NCBI GenBank assembly: GCA_018661505.1 | Contig: JABJIE010000046.1 | Location: 1-64,000, forward strand | Origin: Lentimicrobiaceae bacterium | Lineage (GTDB): Bacteria > Bacteroidota > Bacteroidia > Bacteroidales > F082 | DNA length: 64,000 bases | Reading direction: 5' to 3' | Shown: piece by piece, positions 44,586 through 54,919 of the stretch | Layout: the number at the start of each line of letters is the position of its first letter | Numbering within the stretch: position 1 is the first letter of the stretch | Notes under the pieces: generated by a model | Databases searched by the model: none | The model's input: the letters and a program-made list of their open reading frames with translations, nothing else | What the model was told of the DNA's origin: nothing | Made by a program: the position numbers and the translations under genes

Positions 44586-46925
44586 CTATTTAATCACTAA
44601 AATCTTAGTTACTACTTTTTCTGATTTATCTTCTGTTACTGCAAATACCATATAGATGCCAGTTGCAACTTTTTCTCCATTAAAATTCAATCCATCCCAA
44701 ACAGCTTGGCCTCCCTCGGATTTCGTTTGGTATACCAGATTACCATAGGAATCTGTTATTTTAACGTATGAATTATTCACTAGCCCTACAATTGCCACTA
44801 AACCTGTAAAATTTTCTCTAACAGGATTCGGATAGGCATATACTTTTGATCCCGGTGGGTTTGGAGGCGTGGCTGTTCCTTTATATGATATTATTCCCTC
44901 GGCTGTTCCAATAAACACTTCTCCTTTTTTGTTAATGGAAATGCTGGTAATATTATTGGATAATAAGGGGCTATTTTCGGCAGTGAAATGTTCTAGTTGA
45001 TCAAGGCCATCTTCAGAAAATAAAAATAATCCTGCTCTTTCTGTTCCTATCCATTTTTGATTTGCACCGTCAACTGCAATGCTAGTGATTAGTTCTGTTT
45101 CCAAAAGATAATCCGCAAGTCCAGAGCCATCATTTCTAGGAACAAGAATCCTTTGAGCATCGTAATCAGCACCTGATATAAATATGTTTTCGGGAGAGTA
45201 AAATACAGCTACCCCCTTATCCGTTCCAACCCAAACTTCACCATCTAGGTCTTTTGCAAAGGAGTATACCTTATTTCCAGGGATATTTCCAGCACCCTGT
45301 GTACTATAAAGAACCTTTACTTTATCATCACTTGTATCATCGATAGTGCCTTCATCAGTAAAAACTATTAAAAGCCCATTACTTCTTTTTAGTATCCATT
45401 TTTGATCACTAGCATCAACAATCATGAAACCAATATCACTACCACTTAGTGATCCTCCCAAGTTAAAAGATTTCCAATTTCCGTCATTCTTCATTACTGA
45501 AAGTAAATCAGGAGCTCCTGAATTTGCAACCCACAGATTATGCTGACTATCGAAGTCTAACCCGCTTATATTTACCAAATCAGGATTTGCAAGCCAGGGC
45601 TGAAGGGAACTATTGTATTCATCAAAAATATCAGTTAGAACATTATTTTCAAATTTAATCACACCTCCCTGCCAGGTGCCAATGTAGGCTATATTACTAT
45701 TTGCAGGATCAACTTTGACACAAACAAAATCACTAATGGTATCTAACTGGGGAGTATTCCTGTAACTGTGGGTTGTCCATGTATCATCAACAAAAGAAAA
45801 AACACCATCTTTCATGTATAGCTTAGACCAGTTTGAAGCCCTTCCTCCGGATGCAACCCATAAGTTATCACCACCCGCATTCAAATTAAATACATTGTTT
45901 GACCCAGGACCATTTGGTTTTATAAATTCGCCTGACCAACCATTATTAGTTGACTTGAGGAGTCCCTTGAATTTAGTTCCTACCCATATAAAATCATTAT
46001 CCATATCTGCAGAGAGAGGTAGAATGGATTGCCCTTCGGGATTCCAGATATTAATTATTTTTTCCATTTCTGAATCATAAACACCAACATTGTATGTGTT
46101 AGCAATAAGAAAAAATTCATCTTTAACCGTAAATTGATGACGAGTTGTATTTTTATCTTTTTCAAAATAATCCCAGTCGTATCCGTTGAAAACAAACATT
46201 GTGTCTTGATCGAATGATTCACTGTAAAGGTTTGTATATAGCTTACCCTGGAAACTGGCAATAAGATTATAGGCTAAGTTGGGATGAATTACATTCGTAT
46301 CTTTTGACCATTGATGAAAGTCGGCAAGGTTCGAGGCATTTTTATTGGCATAATAAATCCCAGATTCTGTGGCAGCAAATATGGAAGTGTCATTGAAAGT
46401 TATGCCATTAACATTTATGGCATCACCATCTTGACCTATGAAATATGTGTCTGCTATTTCCTTACGCTCCATGTTTAGTAACACAATGCCAAATCCACAT
46501 GATAAATAGGCCATATTATCCCTGAATGTAATATCATTTATGGTTTTATACCCTAATATTTCTTTGTTTTTTATGTCAGGAATATTTATTATTTCTCCAT
46601 CTTTGTTTATGATGTCCATGTTTGTATTTGAATATGCAACAAGGATTTCTTCCGTATTATAATTGTAACCTATGGAAGTTATACCAATGTCATTAAGACC
46701 TTGAACCTTATCGAATCTTTCAACATGATTATCAAGCTTGTTATATGTAAAAATACTTAGCTCAGTTGCTGCATACACTATTTCATCAATAACAACAACA
46801 TCAATTACTTTGTCATAAGGTAAGTGTGTTCGCCAACTGCCAATTGCAGAGCCCTGCCCTATGCTTAACACAGGGGATAAAAAAACTAAGGAAAATAATA
46901 CGAATGTAAACTTGAATCTATGCAT
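44586..46925 (-). CDS. porZ: Type IX secretion accessory protein PorZ
   Basis: PorZ is a surface component of the T9SS attachment complex that, in P. gingivalis, delivers A-LPS to the PorU sortase. The 779-residue length matches (about 776 there). A signal peptide (1-23) leads to mature Gln24 and the characteristic start GSWRTHLPYDKVIDV. Two beta-propellers follow, with repeats such as WVGTDKGVAVFY, KWIGTERAGLFLF and FIGTAEGIISY. A C-terminal T9SS-type sorting domain (YPNPVRENFTG...KVVTKILVIK) is present, so PorZ is itself a T9SS cargo. No other T9SS core genes lie nearby. Confidence 0.9.
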   Translation of the reverse strand: MHRFKFTFVLFSLVFLSPVLSIGQGSAIGSWRTHLPYDKVIDVVVIDEIVYAATELSIFTYNKLDNHVERFDKVQGLNDIGITSIGYNYNTEEILVAYSNTNMDIINKDGEIINIPDIKNKEILGYKTINDITFRDNMAYLSCGFGIVLLNMERKEIADTYFIGQDGDAINVNGITFNDTSIFAATESGIYYANKNASNLADFHQWSKDTNVIHPNLAYNLIASFQGKLYTNLYSESFDQDTMFVFNGYDWDYFEKDKNTTRHQFTVKDEFFLIANTYNVGVYDSEMEKIINIWNPEGQSILPLSADMDNDFIWVGTKFKGLLKSTNNGWSGEFIKPNGPGSNNVFNLNAGGDNLWVASGGRASNWSKLYMKDGVFSFVDDTWTTHSYRNTPQLDTISDFVCVKVDPANSNIAYIGTWQGGVIKFENNVLTDIFDEYNSSLQPWLANPDLVNISGLDFDSQHNLWVANSGAPDLLSVMKNDGNWKSFNLGGSLSGSDIGFMIVDASDQKWILKRSNGLLIVFTDEGTIDDTSDDKVKVLYSTQGAGNIPGNKVYSFAKDLDGEVWVGTDKGVAVFYSPENIFISGADYDAQRILVPRNDGSGLADYLLETELITSIAVDGANQKWIGTERAGLFLFSEDGLDQLEHFTAENSPLLSNNITSISINKKGEVFIGTAEGIISYKGTATPPNPPGSKVYAYPNPVRENFTGLVAIVGLVNNSYVKITDSYGNLVYQTKSEGGQAVWDGLNFNGEKVATGIYMVFAVTEDKSEKVVTKILVIK

Positions 46926-47006
46926 TATCTAGAAATATTTTTGTCATTAGATAAACTATAAATAACTTAATTTATTGTCAAAATAGAGGTCATTATCAAA
47001 TAAATA

Positions 47007-47726
47007 TCAACCTTGATTCGCCAATGATAATTTGATAATTTCCTTTAACTCTTCAACTTCATGCGCATCATTTACAGAAAATTCACCTATTGCTGTGCGC
47101 CTTAAGCCACTCATGTACGCACCATTATCCATTGCTTTACCAAAATCATTTACTAGAGATCTTATGTAGGTTCCTTTACTACAATGAACCAAGAAATCAA
47201 TTTCAGGAAGCTTGTAGTTTAATAACTTGAACTCTGAAATTATAACCTCTCGAGATTTAATTTTAACCTCATCATCCTTACGAGCGTATTCAAATGCACG
47301 CTTACCTTCTATTTTTACAGCGGAGTATATGGGAGGAGTTTGGGTAATCTCACCTATGAATGACTTAACAGTAGAATCTAAAACTTCATTGGTTATTTCC
47401 GATGTATCATATTTCTGATCAACCTCAGTTTCTTTATCGTAAGATGGCGTTGTTTCTCCTATATGCATGCTTCCAACATATATTTTATCCTGACCCTGAA
47501 ATGTTTCAATTTGCTTTGTGAGTTTTCCCGTACAAATTATTAATAATCCTGTTGCAAGAGGATCAAGTGTTCCAGCATGTCCGACTTTTATCTTTTTTAT
47601 CCCCAGTCCTTTTTTTATGGTATATCTTAAAGAATTTACTACATCGAATGATGTCCATCCATATGGTTTGTCAACTAGTAATAGCTCACCATTTATAAAG
47701 TCAAATTGTTTTGGTGATTCCATCAT
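47007..47726 (-). CDS. truB: tRNA pseudouridine-55 synthase
   Basis: TruB makes pseudouridine 55 in the T-loop of tRNAs. The 239-residue protein starts its core at [15 protein letters not shown] and carries the catalytic Asp in [14 protein letters not shown], followed by [17 protein letters not shown]. It has the RNA-contact block [18 protein letters not shown] and [16 protein letters not shown] second in-frame ATG lies just after the first. It follows uppP by 6 bases, completing the ftsX-DUF3098-uppP-truB gene order. Confidence 0.96.
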   Translation of the reverse strand: MMESPKQFDFINGELLLVDKPYGWTSFDVVNSLRYTIKKGLGIKKIKVGHAGTLDPLATGLLIICTGKLTKQIETFQGQDKIYVGSMHIGETTPSYDKETEVDQKYDTSEITNEVLDSTVKSFIGEITQTPPIYSAVKIEGKRAFEYARKDDEVKIKSREVIISEFKLLNYKLPEIDFLVHCSKGTYIRSLVNDFGKAMDNGAYMSGLRRTAIGEFSVNDAHEVEELKEIIKLSLANQG

Positions 47727-47732
47727 GATTTT

Positions 47733-48524
47733 TTAAAAATAGAGGCCGGATATTATAGCAACTCCACCAACTATTATGCAATAAAAAGAAAAATAGATGA
47801 GCTTTCCTTTTTTGACAATGTTTATCATCCACGTACATGCAGCCCAACCAGCAATAAATGCAGCCATAAAACCAACTAATAAGGGGATCGCTCCAACACT
47901 TTCATTACTTGTCATTTCACCGCCCATGAGATCCAAAAAATTAGCTCCTAGGATGGGAATTAAAACCATTAGAAATGAAAACCTTGTTACACTTTCTTTT
48001 TTATCTCCCAATAAAATACCTGTTGAAATTGTGGCTCCTGATCTTGAAATACCAGGTAAAACAGCCATGGCTTGGGCTAAACCAATAACAAATGAATCTA
48101 AGTATGTTAGTTCACGCTTATTGGATTTAGAGAAATAAGTAAATGCTAGCATAGCTGCAGTTACCAGCAACATTGATCCAACAAAAATCATATTACCATT
48201 AAAAAATCCTTCTACTTGATCCTTAAAGAAAACTCCAATTATTAAGACAGGAATCATTGAAATTAAGATTTTAACAGCAAATTTTGTTTCAGTGTTCCAC
48301 TCAAACTTGAATAAGCCTTTAAGGATAATCAGTATATCTCTCCAGAATACAACAATGGTGCTTAAAACAGTTGCTCCATGCACTACAACGGTAAAAAGCA
48401 AACTTTTCTCAGGATTAATATTCATTAAATACTTTCCTATTTCGAGATGTCCGCTGCTGCTTACGGGTAAAAATTCGGTTAATCCTTGAATTAATCCAAG
48501 AATAAGTGCTTCAAACCAGCTCAT
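47733..48524 (-). CDS. uppP: Undecaprenyl-diphosphate phosphatase
   Basis: UppP (BacA) removes a phosphate from undecaprenyl diphosphate so that the lipid carrier for peptidoglycan and O-antigen can be reused. The membrane protein (about 263 residues) has both signature motifs, [14 protein letters not shown] near the N-terminus and the [10 protein letters not shown] motif in the middle. I chose the ATG at 48524 ([17 protein letters not shown]), the family's normal start; the 17-residue extension to 48575 would lie inside the DUF3098 gene. It overlaps or abuts DUF3098 and truB and is surely in an operon with them. Confidence 0.96.
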   Translation of the reverse strand: MSWFEALILGLIQGLTEFLPVSSSGHLEIGKYLMNINPEKSLLFTVVVHGATVLSTIVVFWRDILIILKGLFKFEWNTETKFAVKILISMIPVLIIGVFFKDQVEGFFNGNMIFVGSMLLVTAAMLAFTYFSKSNKRELTYLDSFVIGLAQAMAVLPGISRSGATISTGILLGDKKESVTRFSFLMVLIPILGANFLDLMGGEMTSNESVGAIPLLVGFMAAFIAGWAACTWMINIVKKGKLIYFSFYCIIVGGVAIISGLYF

Positions 48525-48534
48525 TTGTGAATTA

Positions 48535-48798
48535 TTATTTGTTTTTTGGACGTCGCATAATTGCGAAAATCTCAATTATGTATCCGCCTAGAATCAGAAG
48601 TGGAGCAAGGGTAAGTCTTCTAAAACCAAATAGAGCGTCACTAAAAACTTCTGGGTCATCGGATCCTCCTCCAATCATTAAAATAAATCCCAATAGTATT
48701 ACCACTAGTCCAATGATTAACAAGGTGTAGTTTTCACGATTAAATGCAAATCCTGAATCTTTTTCTTCGGGTTTCTGAATTTGAGTTTTTGCTGTCAT
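48535..48798 (-). CDS. DUF3098 membrane protein
   Basis: The product (about 87 residues) has two hydrophobic helices (residues 25-45 and 63-82) around a loop with SDDPEVFSDALFGFRRLTLAP, the signature of DUF3098, a small Bacteroidota family usually found between ftsX and uppP. I chose the ATG at 48798 because the earlier TTG (48816) lies inside a promoter -7 box. Its function is unknown; its constant neighbours suggest a role in cell division or envelope biogenesis. Confidence 0.9.
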   Translation of the reverse strand: MTAKTQIQKPEEKDSGFAFNRENYTLLIIGLVVILLGFILMIGGGSDDPEVFSDALFGFRRLTLAPLLILGGYIIEIFAIMRRPKNK

Positions 48799-48813
48799 TT
48801 TTGAAATTTTCCT

Positions 48814-48821
48814 CAAAAGTA
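48814..48821 (-). promoter_or_regulatory. -7 box of the DUF3098-uppP-truB operon
   Basis: The plus strand CAAAAGTA reads TACTTTTG on the minus strand, an exact TAnnTTTG match 15 bases before the ATG at 48798. The 152-base gap after ftsX leaves room for this separate promoter. Confidence 0.5.
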
Positions 48822-48950
48822 CAATAAAATCAATATATTTAGTAAATGATGTTTACTGTTGGCATCATCAATAACGGGTTTTTTAACTGTGACAAATTAA
48901 GTAGAGAAAGTATTAGGTAAATTTAATATGAAATGATAGCCGGCTAACCT

Positions 48951-49835
48951 TTAACCGTACATGCTGTCTGTCTTCATATGGAGATATTTATCCACAGCAA
49001 ATAAGGTTGAAAACCCCGTAATAATAAGCCCCCCCATAATTATTCCCGCATTAAGATAAATTAACATTCTTTTACTTGTAAGGATAATTAATTCAGGAAT
49101 ATTTTGGTGTGCTGCCATAACCATCAGGTGTAAAACAGCCATTGCAATTATTGCACTTATTAAACCTTGTATAAAACCGGTTATAATAAATGGTCTAATT
49201 ATGAATCCTTCAGTAGCTCCCACTAGCTGCATGGTACGAATTGTGAATCGCTTTGAGTAAATACTCAGTCTTATGGTATTATTTATTAATGCCATAGCAA
49301 TGAATAATAAGAGAATTGAAAATGAAAGTAATACGAGGCTGATTTTACGGATGTTTTTATTAATAATATTTACGACAGATTGTTGATAATAGACTTCCTT
49401 TACAGCAGTACTTTCCAAAACAATTGTTTCTATTTTTATGATACTATCGTTATTTGCCCAACTGGAATTAAACCTTACATCAATTGAGGGTAGTAAAGGG
49501 TTATCATCATCATTTAAAAATCCAGTGAAATCTTCACCAAGAATATTATTTAGCCTTGCGGTAGCCTCTTCTTTCGTTATATATTCTGTTGACTTGATGC
49601 TGGGAAGTAAATCAAGCTGCTTTTGGAGATATATTATATCTGCTTCCTTAACATCTTTATTCATAATTATTTCAAAACCAATATTTTCCTTGATATATTC
49701 AGAAAGACTTTTTGCATGTAAAACGAATAGCCCTAAAAATCCAAGTGAAAATAAAACAAGGGTAATACTTATCACAGAAGTGATGTATGATGCATTTATT
49801 CTGCGTTTATAATGATTATTTGAGCTGGGTGACAT
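48951..49835 (-). CDS. ftsX: Cell division protein FtsX
   Basis: FtsX is the membrane half of the FtsEX complex that activates septal peptidoglycan hydrolases. The 294-residue protein has the FtsX layout: a cytoplasmic N-terminus, helix 1 (about 18-40), a periplasmic domain (45-170, EADIIYLQKQLDLLPSIKSTEYITKEEA in outline), and three C-terminal helices with RFTIRTMQLVGATEGFIIRPFI between helices 2 and 3. FtsE is not in the window. The location upstream of DUF3098-uppP-truB is standard for the phylum. Confidence 0.94.
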   Translation of the reverse strand: MSPSSNNHYKRRINASYITSVISITLVLFSLGFLGLFVLHAKSLSEYIKENIGFEIIMNKDVKEADIIYLQKQLDLLPSIKSTEYITKEEATARLNNILGEDFTGFLNDDDNPLLPSIDVRFNSSWANNDSIIKIETIVLESTAVKEVYYQQSVVNIINKNIRKISLVLLSFSILLLFIAMALINNTIRLSIYSKRFTIRTMQLVGATEGFIIRPFIITGFIQGLISAIIAMAVLHLMVMAAHQNIPELIILTSKRMLIYLNAGIIMGGLIITGFSTLFAVDKYLHMKTDSMYG

Positions 49836-49908
49836 ATTATCAGGCTAAAATAAAAAATAATATAACTACAACTTTTATTAATTTCGCTACCTCAATTTTA
49901 ATGCAAAT

Positions 49909-50628
49909 ATGCGACAATTAGCTATTATAGTGTTGAGTATACTACCTACAATATTCGTAGGCCAGAATAACTATAATTACAACAAGAATCTTGTCGTAAT
50001 AAGTGATACATCTTATTATTTAATGCAGCTATATGAAAGTAGTTCCTATGAATTAGTGGATATTAAAGAGTATGTACCTGGAATTAAGCTTGACATAAAA
50101 TATGCAACACCTAATAATTTAATCGAAGAGAAAATTTATCCCGTTTCCATGGCGATTGTGAGAAGGCCACTTGCAGAATCTTTGTATAAAGTGCAACAGT
50201 CATTAAATAATTATGGATTAGGCTTGGTTATTTTTGATGGTTATAGGCCTTATGGGTCTACGGTAAGGATCTACGAGCTTTTTAAGGATACAAATATTAT
50301 TGCATCACCATGGCAGGGATCTCATCATAATCGTGGTACTGCCGTTGATGTTAGCTTGATAGATTTGGAATATGGGCAAGAAATACAAATGCCAACGGGA
50401 TATGATAATTTCTCGCAAGCTGCATATTCCAATTATCAAAATTTACCAAAAAATGTATTGAAGAACAGAGATATTTTAATATCAGAGATGCAAAACCATG
50501 GCTTTAAGGTAAACCCAAAAGAGTGGTGGCATTTTGATTTTATAGGTTGGCAGGAATATGATATTATGGATTTATCTTTTGAGCAAATTGAGCAAATAAA
50601 TAGGAAGAAATTAATCAACAAAGAATAA
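49909..50628 (+). CDS. M15-family D-Ala-D-Ala dipeptidase (VanX/DdpX-like)
   Basis: The 239-residue zinc enzyme hydrolyses D-Ala-D-Ala dipeptides or trims cell-wall peptides. The metal-binding motif HHNRGTAVD gives His140 and Asp147, and EWWHFD supplies His208 with catalytic Glu205; the spacing matches VanX. The RPLAESLYKVQQSL and FDGYRPYG blocks also fit. An N-terminal signal peptide places it in the periplasm, with Gln19 as probable first mature residue. No vanA/vanH partners are present, so a housekeeping cell-wall recycling role is more likely than resistance. leuS starts 3 bases after its stop. Confidence 0.92.
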   Translation: MRQLAIIVLSILPTIFVGQNNYNYNKNLVVISDTSYYLMQLYESSSYELVDIKEYVPGIKLDIKYATPNNLIEEKIYPVSMAIVRRPLAESLYKVQQSLNNYGLGLVIFDGYRPYGSTVRIYELFKDTNIIASPWQGSHHNRGTAVDVSLIDLEYGQEIQMPTGYDNFSQAAYSNYQNLPKNVLKNRDILISEMQNHGFKVNPKEWWHFDFIGWQEYDIMDLSFEQIEQINRKKLINKE

Positions 50629-50631
50629 AAG

Positions 50632-53418
50632 ATGGGGTACGAATTTCATACCATTGAAAAGAAGTGGCAGAAGTATTGGGCAGAGAACAAAACATTCAAG
50701 GTTGCTATAAACTACGATAAACCCAAGTATTATGTTCTTGATATGTTTCCTTATCCATCTGGTTCGGGTTTGCATGTAGGGCATCCTTTAGGATATATTG
50801 CCAGTGATATCTACTCACGTTTTAAGCGTCACAAGGGATTTAATGTACTACATCCCATGGGTTATGACGCATATGGCCTCCCAGCTGAACAATATGCTAT
50901 TCAAACTGGTACCCACCCTGAAGTTACCACTGAAAAAAACATAATTCGATACAGGGAACAACTTGATAATATCGGGTTTTCATTTGATTGGACTAGGGAA
51001 ATTAGAACTAGCGACCCTGCTTATTATAAATGGACTCAGTGGACATTTATAAAGTTATTCGGATCATGGTATAATAATACTACAGATAGAGCCGAGTCAG
51101 TAGAGTCATTAATAGATGTGTTTCTCGAATCTGGAAATTCTAAAATTGATGCTGCCTGTGGAGATGTTGAGTCATTTAGTGCCAGCGAATGGAAAAGTAT
51201 GAACGAAAGGCAACAGCAGGAAATATTAATGAGTTACAGGCTGGCATTTCTATCAGAAACAATGGTAAACTGGTGTGCTGAACTAGGTACTGTGCTTGCA
51301 AATGATGAGGTTAAAGAAGGAGTGTCTGAGCGTGGGGGGCATCCGGTTGAGAAAAAGCTCATGAAACAATGGTCTCTCAGAATTACCGCATACAGTCAAA
51401 GATTACTTGATGGTTTAAATAAAGTGGACTGGCCGGAATCATTAAAGGAAATGCAACGCAATTGGATTGGACGTAGTGAGGGGGCATCTATTTTGTTTGA
51501 TATCCATGATTCCAATAACAATATAGAGGTGTTTACAACAAGACCGGATACAATATTTGGATCAACTTTTATGGTTCTAGCACCAGAACATGATCTTGTT
51601 AGTGAAATAACATCTTCCGATAGGGGTGAAGCGGTTGAGAAGTATCGATCATGGGCGAAAAATAGATCCGAGCGTGAAAGAATGACCGAAGTAAAAAATG
51701 TAAGTGGAGAGTTTACAGGCTCATATGCCATAAACCCATTAACGAATACCAAAATACCAATCTGGATCGCAGATTATGTTCTATCGGGTTATGGCACAGG
51801 AGCCATTATGGCTGTTCCTGGCCATGATAGTCGAGACTTTGCATTTGCACGTCATTTCAACCTTCCCATTACACAGGTGGTTATTAATTCGGGCGAAGAA
51901 CCAAGTGATACAGCTACTTGGGATGATTCATATGATTCCAAAGAAGGATTGATGATTAACTCGGGATTCATAAATGATATGTCCGTTAACAAAGCCATAA
52001 CCTCGGTGATATCAAAAATTGAAGAAATGGGTATTGGTAAAGGAACCATAAATTTTCGTCTAAGAGATGCTATTTTTAGTCGTCAAAGATATTGGGGGGA
52101 GCCTTTTCCAATTTATTACAAGGATGATATGCCTTATCCCTTATCAGAAGACCAACTACCATTGGAGCTTCCCAAGGTAGAAAGTTATTTACCAACTTCC
52201 GAAGGAAATCCACCGCTTGCCAATGCTAAAGACTGGGTTACAAAAGATGGGTATCCATTGGAAACCAATACAATGCCAGGATTTGCAGGGTCCAGTGGAT
52301 ATTATCTAAGATTTATGGATCCAGAAAATGAAAATGAGTATTTTTCCAAAAAGGCAAACGATTATTGGAAAGATGTTGATCTTTATATAGGAGGAGATGA
52401 ACACGCTGCTGGACATCTAATATACTCGCGATTTTGGAATAAGTTCTTATTTGATATTAACCGTGTTTGTGAAGATGAACCATATAGAAAGTTAATAAAT
52501 CAAGGTAAAATACAAGGCAGATCAAACTTTGTTTACCGAATTCAAGGCACAAATAAATTTGTATCTTTTGGATTGAAAAAAGATTATGAAACTACTGCAT
52601 TACATGTTGACATAAACATAGTTAATAATGATATTTTAAATACCGAGGAGTTTGTAAACTGGCGTCCTGAATTCAAAGGTGCAGAGTTTATACTTGAGGA
52701 TGGGAAATATATTTGTGGTCATGATGTTGAGAAAATGTCAAAATCAAAGCATAATGTCCAAAACCCAGATTCTTTAATTGAAAAGTATGGCGCTGATACA
52801 CTTCGTCTTTACGAGATGTTTTTAGGGCCTCTTGAGCAGGACAAACCATGGGATACTAATGGTATAGAAGGAGTTTTCAGGTTTTTACGAAAACTTTGGA
52901 GACTATATTTTGATGAAAATGATACAATTATAGTCACCTCAGAAAAAGCCAGTGATAATGAACTAAAATCGTTACATAAGGCAATAAAAAAAGTAACCTC
53001 TGACATAGAAAGGTTCTCCTTTAATACTGGAGTTAGTGCATTTATGATTTGTGTAAATGAATTAAATGATCTTAATTGTCACAAGAAAGAAATACTTGAA
53101 CCTCTAGCCATATTGATAAGTCCATATGCCCCCCATATTGCAGAAGAAATATGGCAATCACTCGGGCATAACGAAAGTATAAGCGAAGAGGATTATCCCA
53201 TTCATAATGATAATCTACTTGTAGAAAATAATTTTGAATATCCTGTTTCATTCAATGGTAAAATGAGATTCAAATTAGCATTACCATTCAATATGCCAAA
53301 GGAAGAAGTTGAAAAGGCTGCAATTAATGCTAATGAAGCAAAAAAGTGGTTGGAGGGAAAAACGGTCAGAAAGATTATTGTTGTTCCAAACAGAATCATA
53401 AACATCGTGGTTGGTTAA
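50632..53418 (+). CDS. leuS: Leucyl-tRNA synthetase
   Basis: LeuS charges tRNA-Leu. The 928-residue class I enzyme has the HIGH motif as HVGH in [15 protein letters not shown], the KMSKS loop in EKMSKSKHN, and a CP1 editing domain with [18 protein letters not shown] and [15 protein letters not shown]. It is about 70 residues longer than E. coli LeuS. Extra segments (about residues 150-195, [16 protein letters not shown], and near 625-680) are typical of Bacteroidota LeuS, not a frameshift. The gene follows the dipeptidase gene almost without a gap. Confidence 0.98.
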   Translation: MGYEFHTIEKKWQKYWAENKTFKVAINYDKPKYYVLDMFPYPSGSGLHVGHPLGYIASDIYSRFKRHKGFNVLHPMGYDAYGLPAEQYAIQTGTHPEVTTEKNIIRYREQLDNIGFSFDWTREIRTSDPAYYKWTQWTFIKLFGSWYNNTTDRAESVESLIDVFLESGNSKIDAACGDVESFSASEWKSMNERQQQEILMSYRLAFLSETMVNWCAELGTVLANDEVKEGVSERGGHPVEKKLMKQWSLRITAYSQRLLDGLNKVDWPESLKEMQRNWIGRSEGASILFDIHDSNNNIEVFTTRPDTIFGSTFMVLAPEHDLVSEITSSDRGEAVEKYRSWAKNRSERERMTEVKNVSGEFTGSYAINPLTNTKIPIWIADYVLSGYGTGAIMAVPGHDSRDFAFARHFNLPITQVVINSGEEPSDTATWDDSYDSKEGLMINSGFINDMSVNKAITSVISKIEEMGIGKGTINFRLRDAIFSRQRYWGEPFPIYYKDDMPYPLSEDQLPLELPKVESYLPTSEGNPPLANAKDWVTKDGYPLETNTMPGFAGSSGYYLRFMDPENENEYFSKKANDYWKDVDLYIGGDEHAAGHLIYSRFWNKFLFDINRVCEDEPYRKLINQGKIQGRSNFVYRIQGTNKFVSFGLKKDYETTALHVDINIVNNDILNTEEFVNWRPEFKGAEFILEDGKYICGHDVEKMSKSKHNVQNPDSLIEKYGADTLRLYEMFLGPLEQDKPWDTNGIEGVFRFLRKLWRLYFDENDTIIVTSEKASDNELKSLHKAIKKVTSDIERFSFNTGVSAFMICVNELNDLNCHKKEILEPLAILISPYAPHIAEEIWQSLGHNESISEEDYPIHNDNLLVENNFEYPVSFNGKMRFKLALPFNMPKEEVEKAAINANEAKKWLEGKTVRKIIVVPNRIINIVVG

Positions 53419-53444
53419 TAATATGCTAATAATAATCTAAGCCC

Positions 53445-54299
53445 ATGATTTATCGTCATTTATATTGTATAATTTCTTTGGCTGCTCTTATTATGGTCAT
53501 TCAAACGAATGCTCAGGATACCATTGTAAACAATTCTTTTAAAGCGGGCGAGTATCTGAAATATCGTGTTTACTACAGCTCATCAATAGGTAATTTTACG
53601 GCAGGAGAAGCAATTTTAACTGTTGAGAATTGGAAAGAAGCATCTAGAGGAAGAACAAAGGATGTTTATCATATAACGGGAATAGGTAATTCCAAGGGAA
53701 TGTTTAATTGGTTTTATAAGGTAAGAGACAAGTTTGAATCATTTGTTGATAAGCAAACCCTTTTACCCTATGCATTTATACGAAAAACACGAGAAGGAAA
53801 ATATAAGCAGGATGATAAAGTTATATTTGATAGAGAAATTAATGAGGCAATAACAAATTCCAAGGATGCCACGATTGTACCCCCAGACGTGCATGATTTT
53901 GTTTCGGCACTATATTTTATGAGAACTCTTAAAATTACTGATTTTGATGCTGATAGTATGTATCGTATAAACTTTTTTCTGGATGATTCTGTTTATACTT
54001 CTGCAGTTAAATTTAAGGGGAAAGCCGATATAGAAACAAAGTGGGGAGTTGTAAGGTGTCTTAAAATTGCCCCAATGATGGCATCAGGTGAAGTGTTTGC
54101 TGAAAAGTATCCTATGTATGTTTATGTTACCGATGATAATGCACACTTGCCTGTTTTAGCCGAGTCAAAGGTTGTTGTTGGGTCAGTTAAAATGGAGCTA
54201 ATTGAGTACAGTAACCTGACAGAGACATTAACAATTCGCAAAAATGGGCCAGAGCTAATCATTAGAGATACAGAAATACAAAAGCCCACAAATGAATAA
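53445..54299 (+). CDS. DUF3108 periplasmic protein
   Basis: The 284-residue protein belongs to DUF3108, a beta-rich envelope family of unknown function. A signal peptide ends at QTNA with Gln24 as probable first mature residue. Family features are FKAGEYLKYRVYYSSSIGNFTAGEA, FNWFYKVRDKFESFVDKQTLLPY, and DVHDFVSALYFMRTL in outline. It lies 26 bases downstream of leuS and may be co-transcribed. Related proteins look like LolA/LolB or lipid-binding folds, but that is inference. Confidence 0.9.
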   Translation: MIYRHLYCIISLAALIMVIQTNAQDTIVNNSFKAGEYLKYRVYYSSSIGNFTAGEAILTVENWKEASRGRTKDVYHITGIGNSKGMFNWFYKVRDKFESFVDKQTLLPYAFIRKTREGKYKQDDKVIFDREINEAITNSKDATIVPPDVHDFVSALYFMRTLKITDFDADSMYRINFFLDDSVYTSAVKFKGKADIETKWGVVRCLKIAPMMASGEVFAEKYPMYVYVTDDNAHLPVLAESKVVVGSVKMELIEYSNLTETLTIRKNGPELIIRDTEIQKPTNE

Positions 54300-54312
54300 T
54301 TTATCCGTGGGC
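54284..54312. terminator. Hairpin between convergent DUF3108 and envelope-protein genes
   Basis: GCCCAC at 54284-54289 pairs with GTGGGC at 54307-54312 across a 17-base AT-rich loop. On the minus strand a TTTT run follows the stem, so it could end the minus-strand operon; it overlaps the end of the DUF3108 gene. Confidence 0.4.
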
Positions 54313-54336
54313 CTAAATAATAATATTTAATACTTT

Positions 54337-54915
54337 TTATTTTGAGGTTTCTTTAACTCTCATATCTCCAAGTAAAACATCCCAAAAACCAATAAGTCTT
54401 CCACCTATTTGGGTTTCTTTCCTTTTCACGAACACCGTAATATCTTTTTTGGTGGTGTCTTGATAAACCAAACGTCCTTCTGCGTCGTATCCCTTAAATT
54501 TCTGGAAAATAGTTATCACACCCACATAAGTCCCATCAGGTTGACGCTGCAAATCGCTCATATATTCTATATTATACCATTCAATCTCAACCTTCTTATA
54601 GTTTAACCTCATTAGCCTTTCGAAATAGGTTCTAACGGCATAATAATTAATATTATTTGGATTATTTAATGAAGAAACACCTATTTCACTTTCCGGCATA
54701 AAAAGTTCTTCGGCTCTGTCAATAACCCTATTTGCTTCACTCCATGGAGTTTCTTTACTTCCAATAATGCTTATGTATTTACTCAAGTCTCTCACTTTTT
54801 CAAGGGCTAAGCTATCCACCGCTTGTTTTCTTTCTGGACTTAGATCATCTTGAGCATATGATGAAAAGCTACCTACAAAAACAAATGCCGCAATCAATAA
54901 ATAGGAAAATCTCAT
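54337..54915 (-). CDS. Small exported protein of unknown function
   Basis: I do not recognise the family. The 192-residue product has a clear signal peptide (FSSYA, then Gln22). The mature part begins with a helical stretch (SPERKQAVDSLALEKVRDLSKYISIIG), then an alpha/beta domain with TYFERLMRLNYKKVEIEWYNIEYMSD and TYVGVITIFQKFKGYDAEG in outline, somewhat like an NTF2-like fold. Its start is 4 bases from the stop of the upstream lipoprotein gene, so both are co-translated. Both lie downstream of the alpha-2-macroglobulin gene. Confidence 0.8.
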   Translation of the reverse strand: MRFSYLLIAAFVFVGSFSSYAQDDLSPERKQAVDSLALEKVRDLSKYISIIGSKETPWSEANRVIDRAEELFMPESEIGVSSLNNPNNINYYAVRTYFERLMRLNYKKVEIEWYNIEYMSDLQRQPDGTYVGVITIFQKFKGYDAEGRLVYQDTTKKDITVFVKRKETQIGGRLIGFWDVLLGDMRVKETSK

Positions 54916-54919
54916 TTTA

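Noticed and set aside
49909..50628. Vancomycin-resistance gene
   Set aside because: The VanX-like dipeptidase has no vanH, vanA or regulator next to it, and such enzymes also serve ordinary wall recycling.
51080..51230. Possible frameshift or foreign insertion in leuS
   Set aside because: The extra segment stays in frame and similar insertions are normal in LeuS of Bacteroidota.
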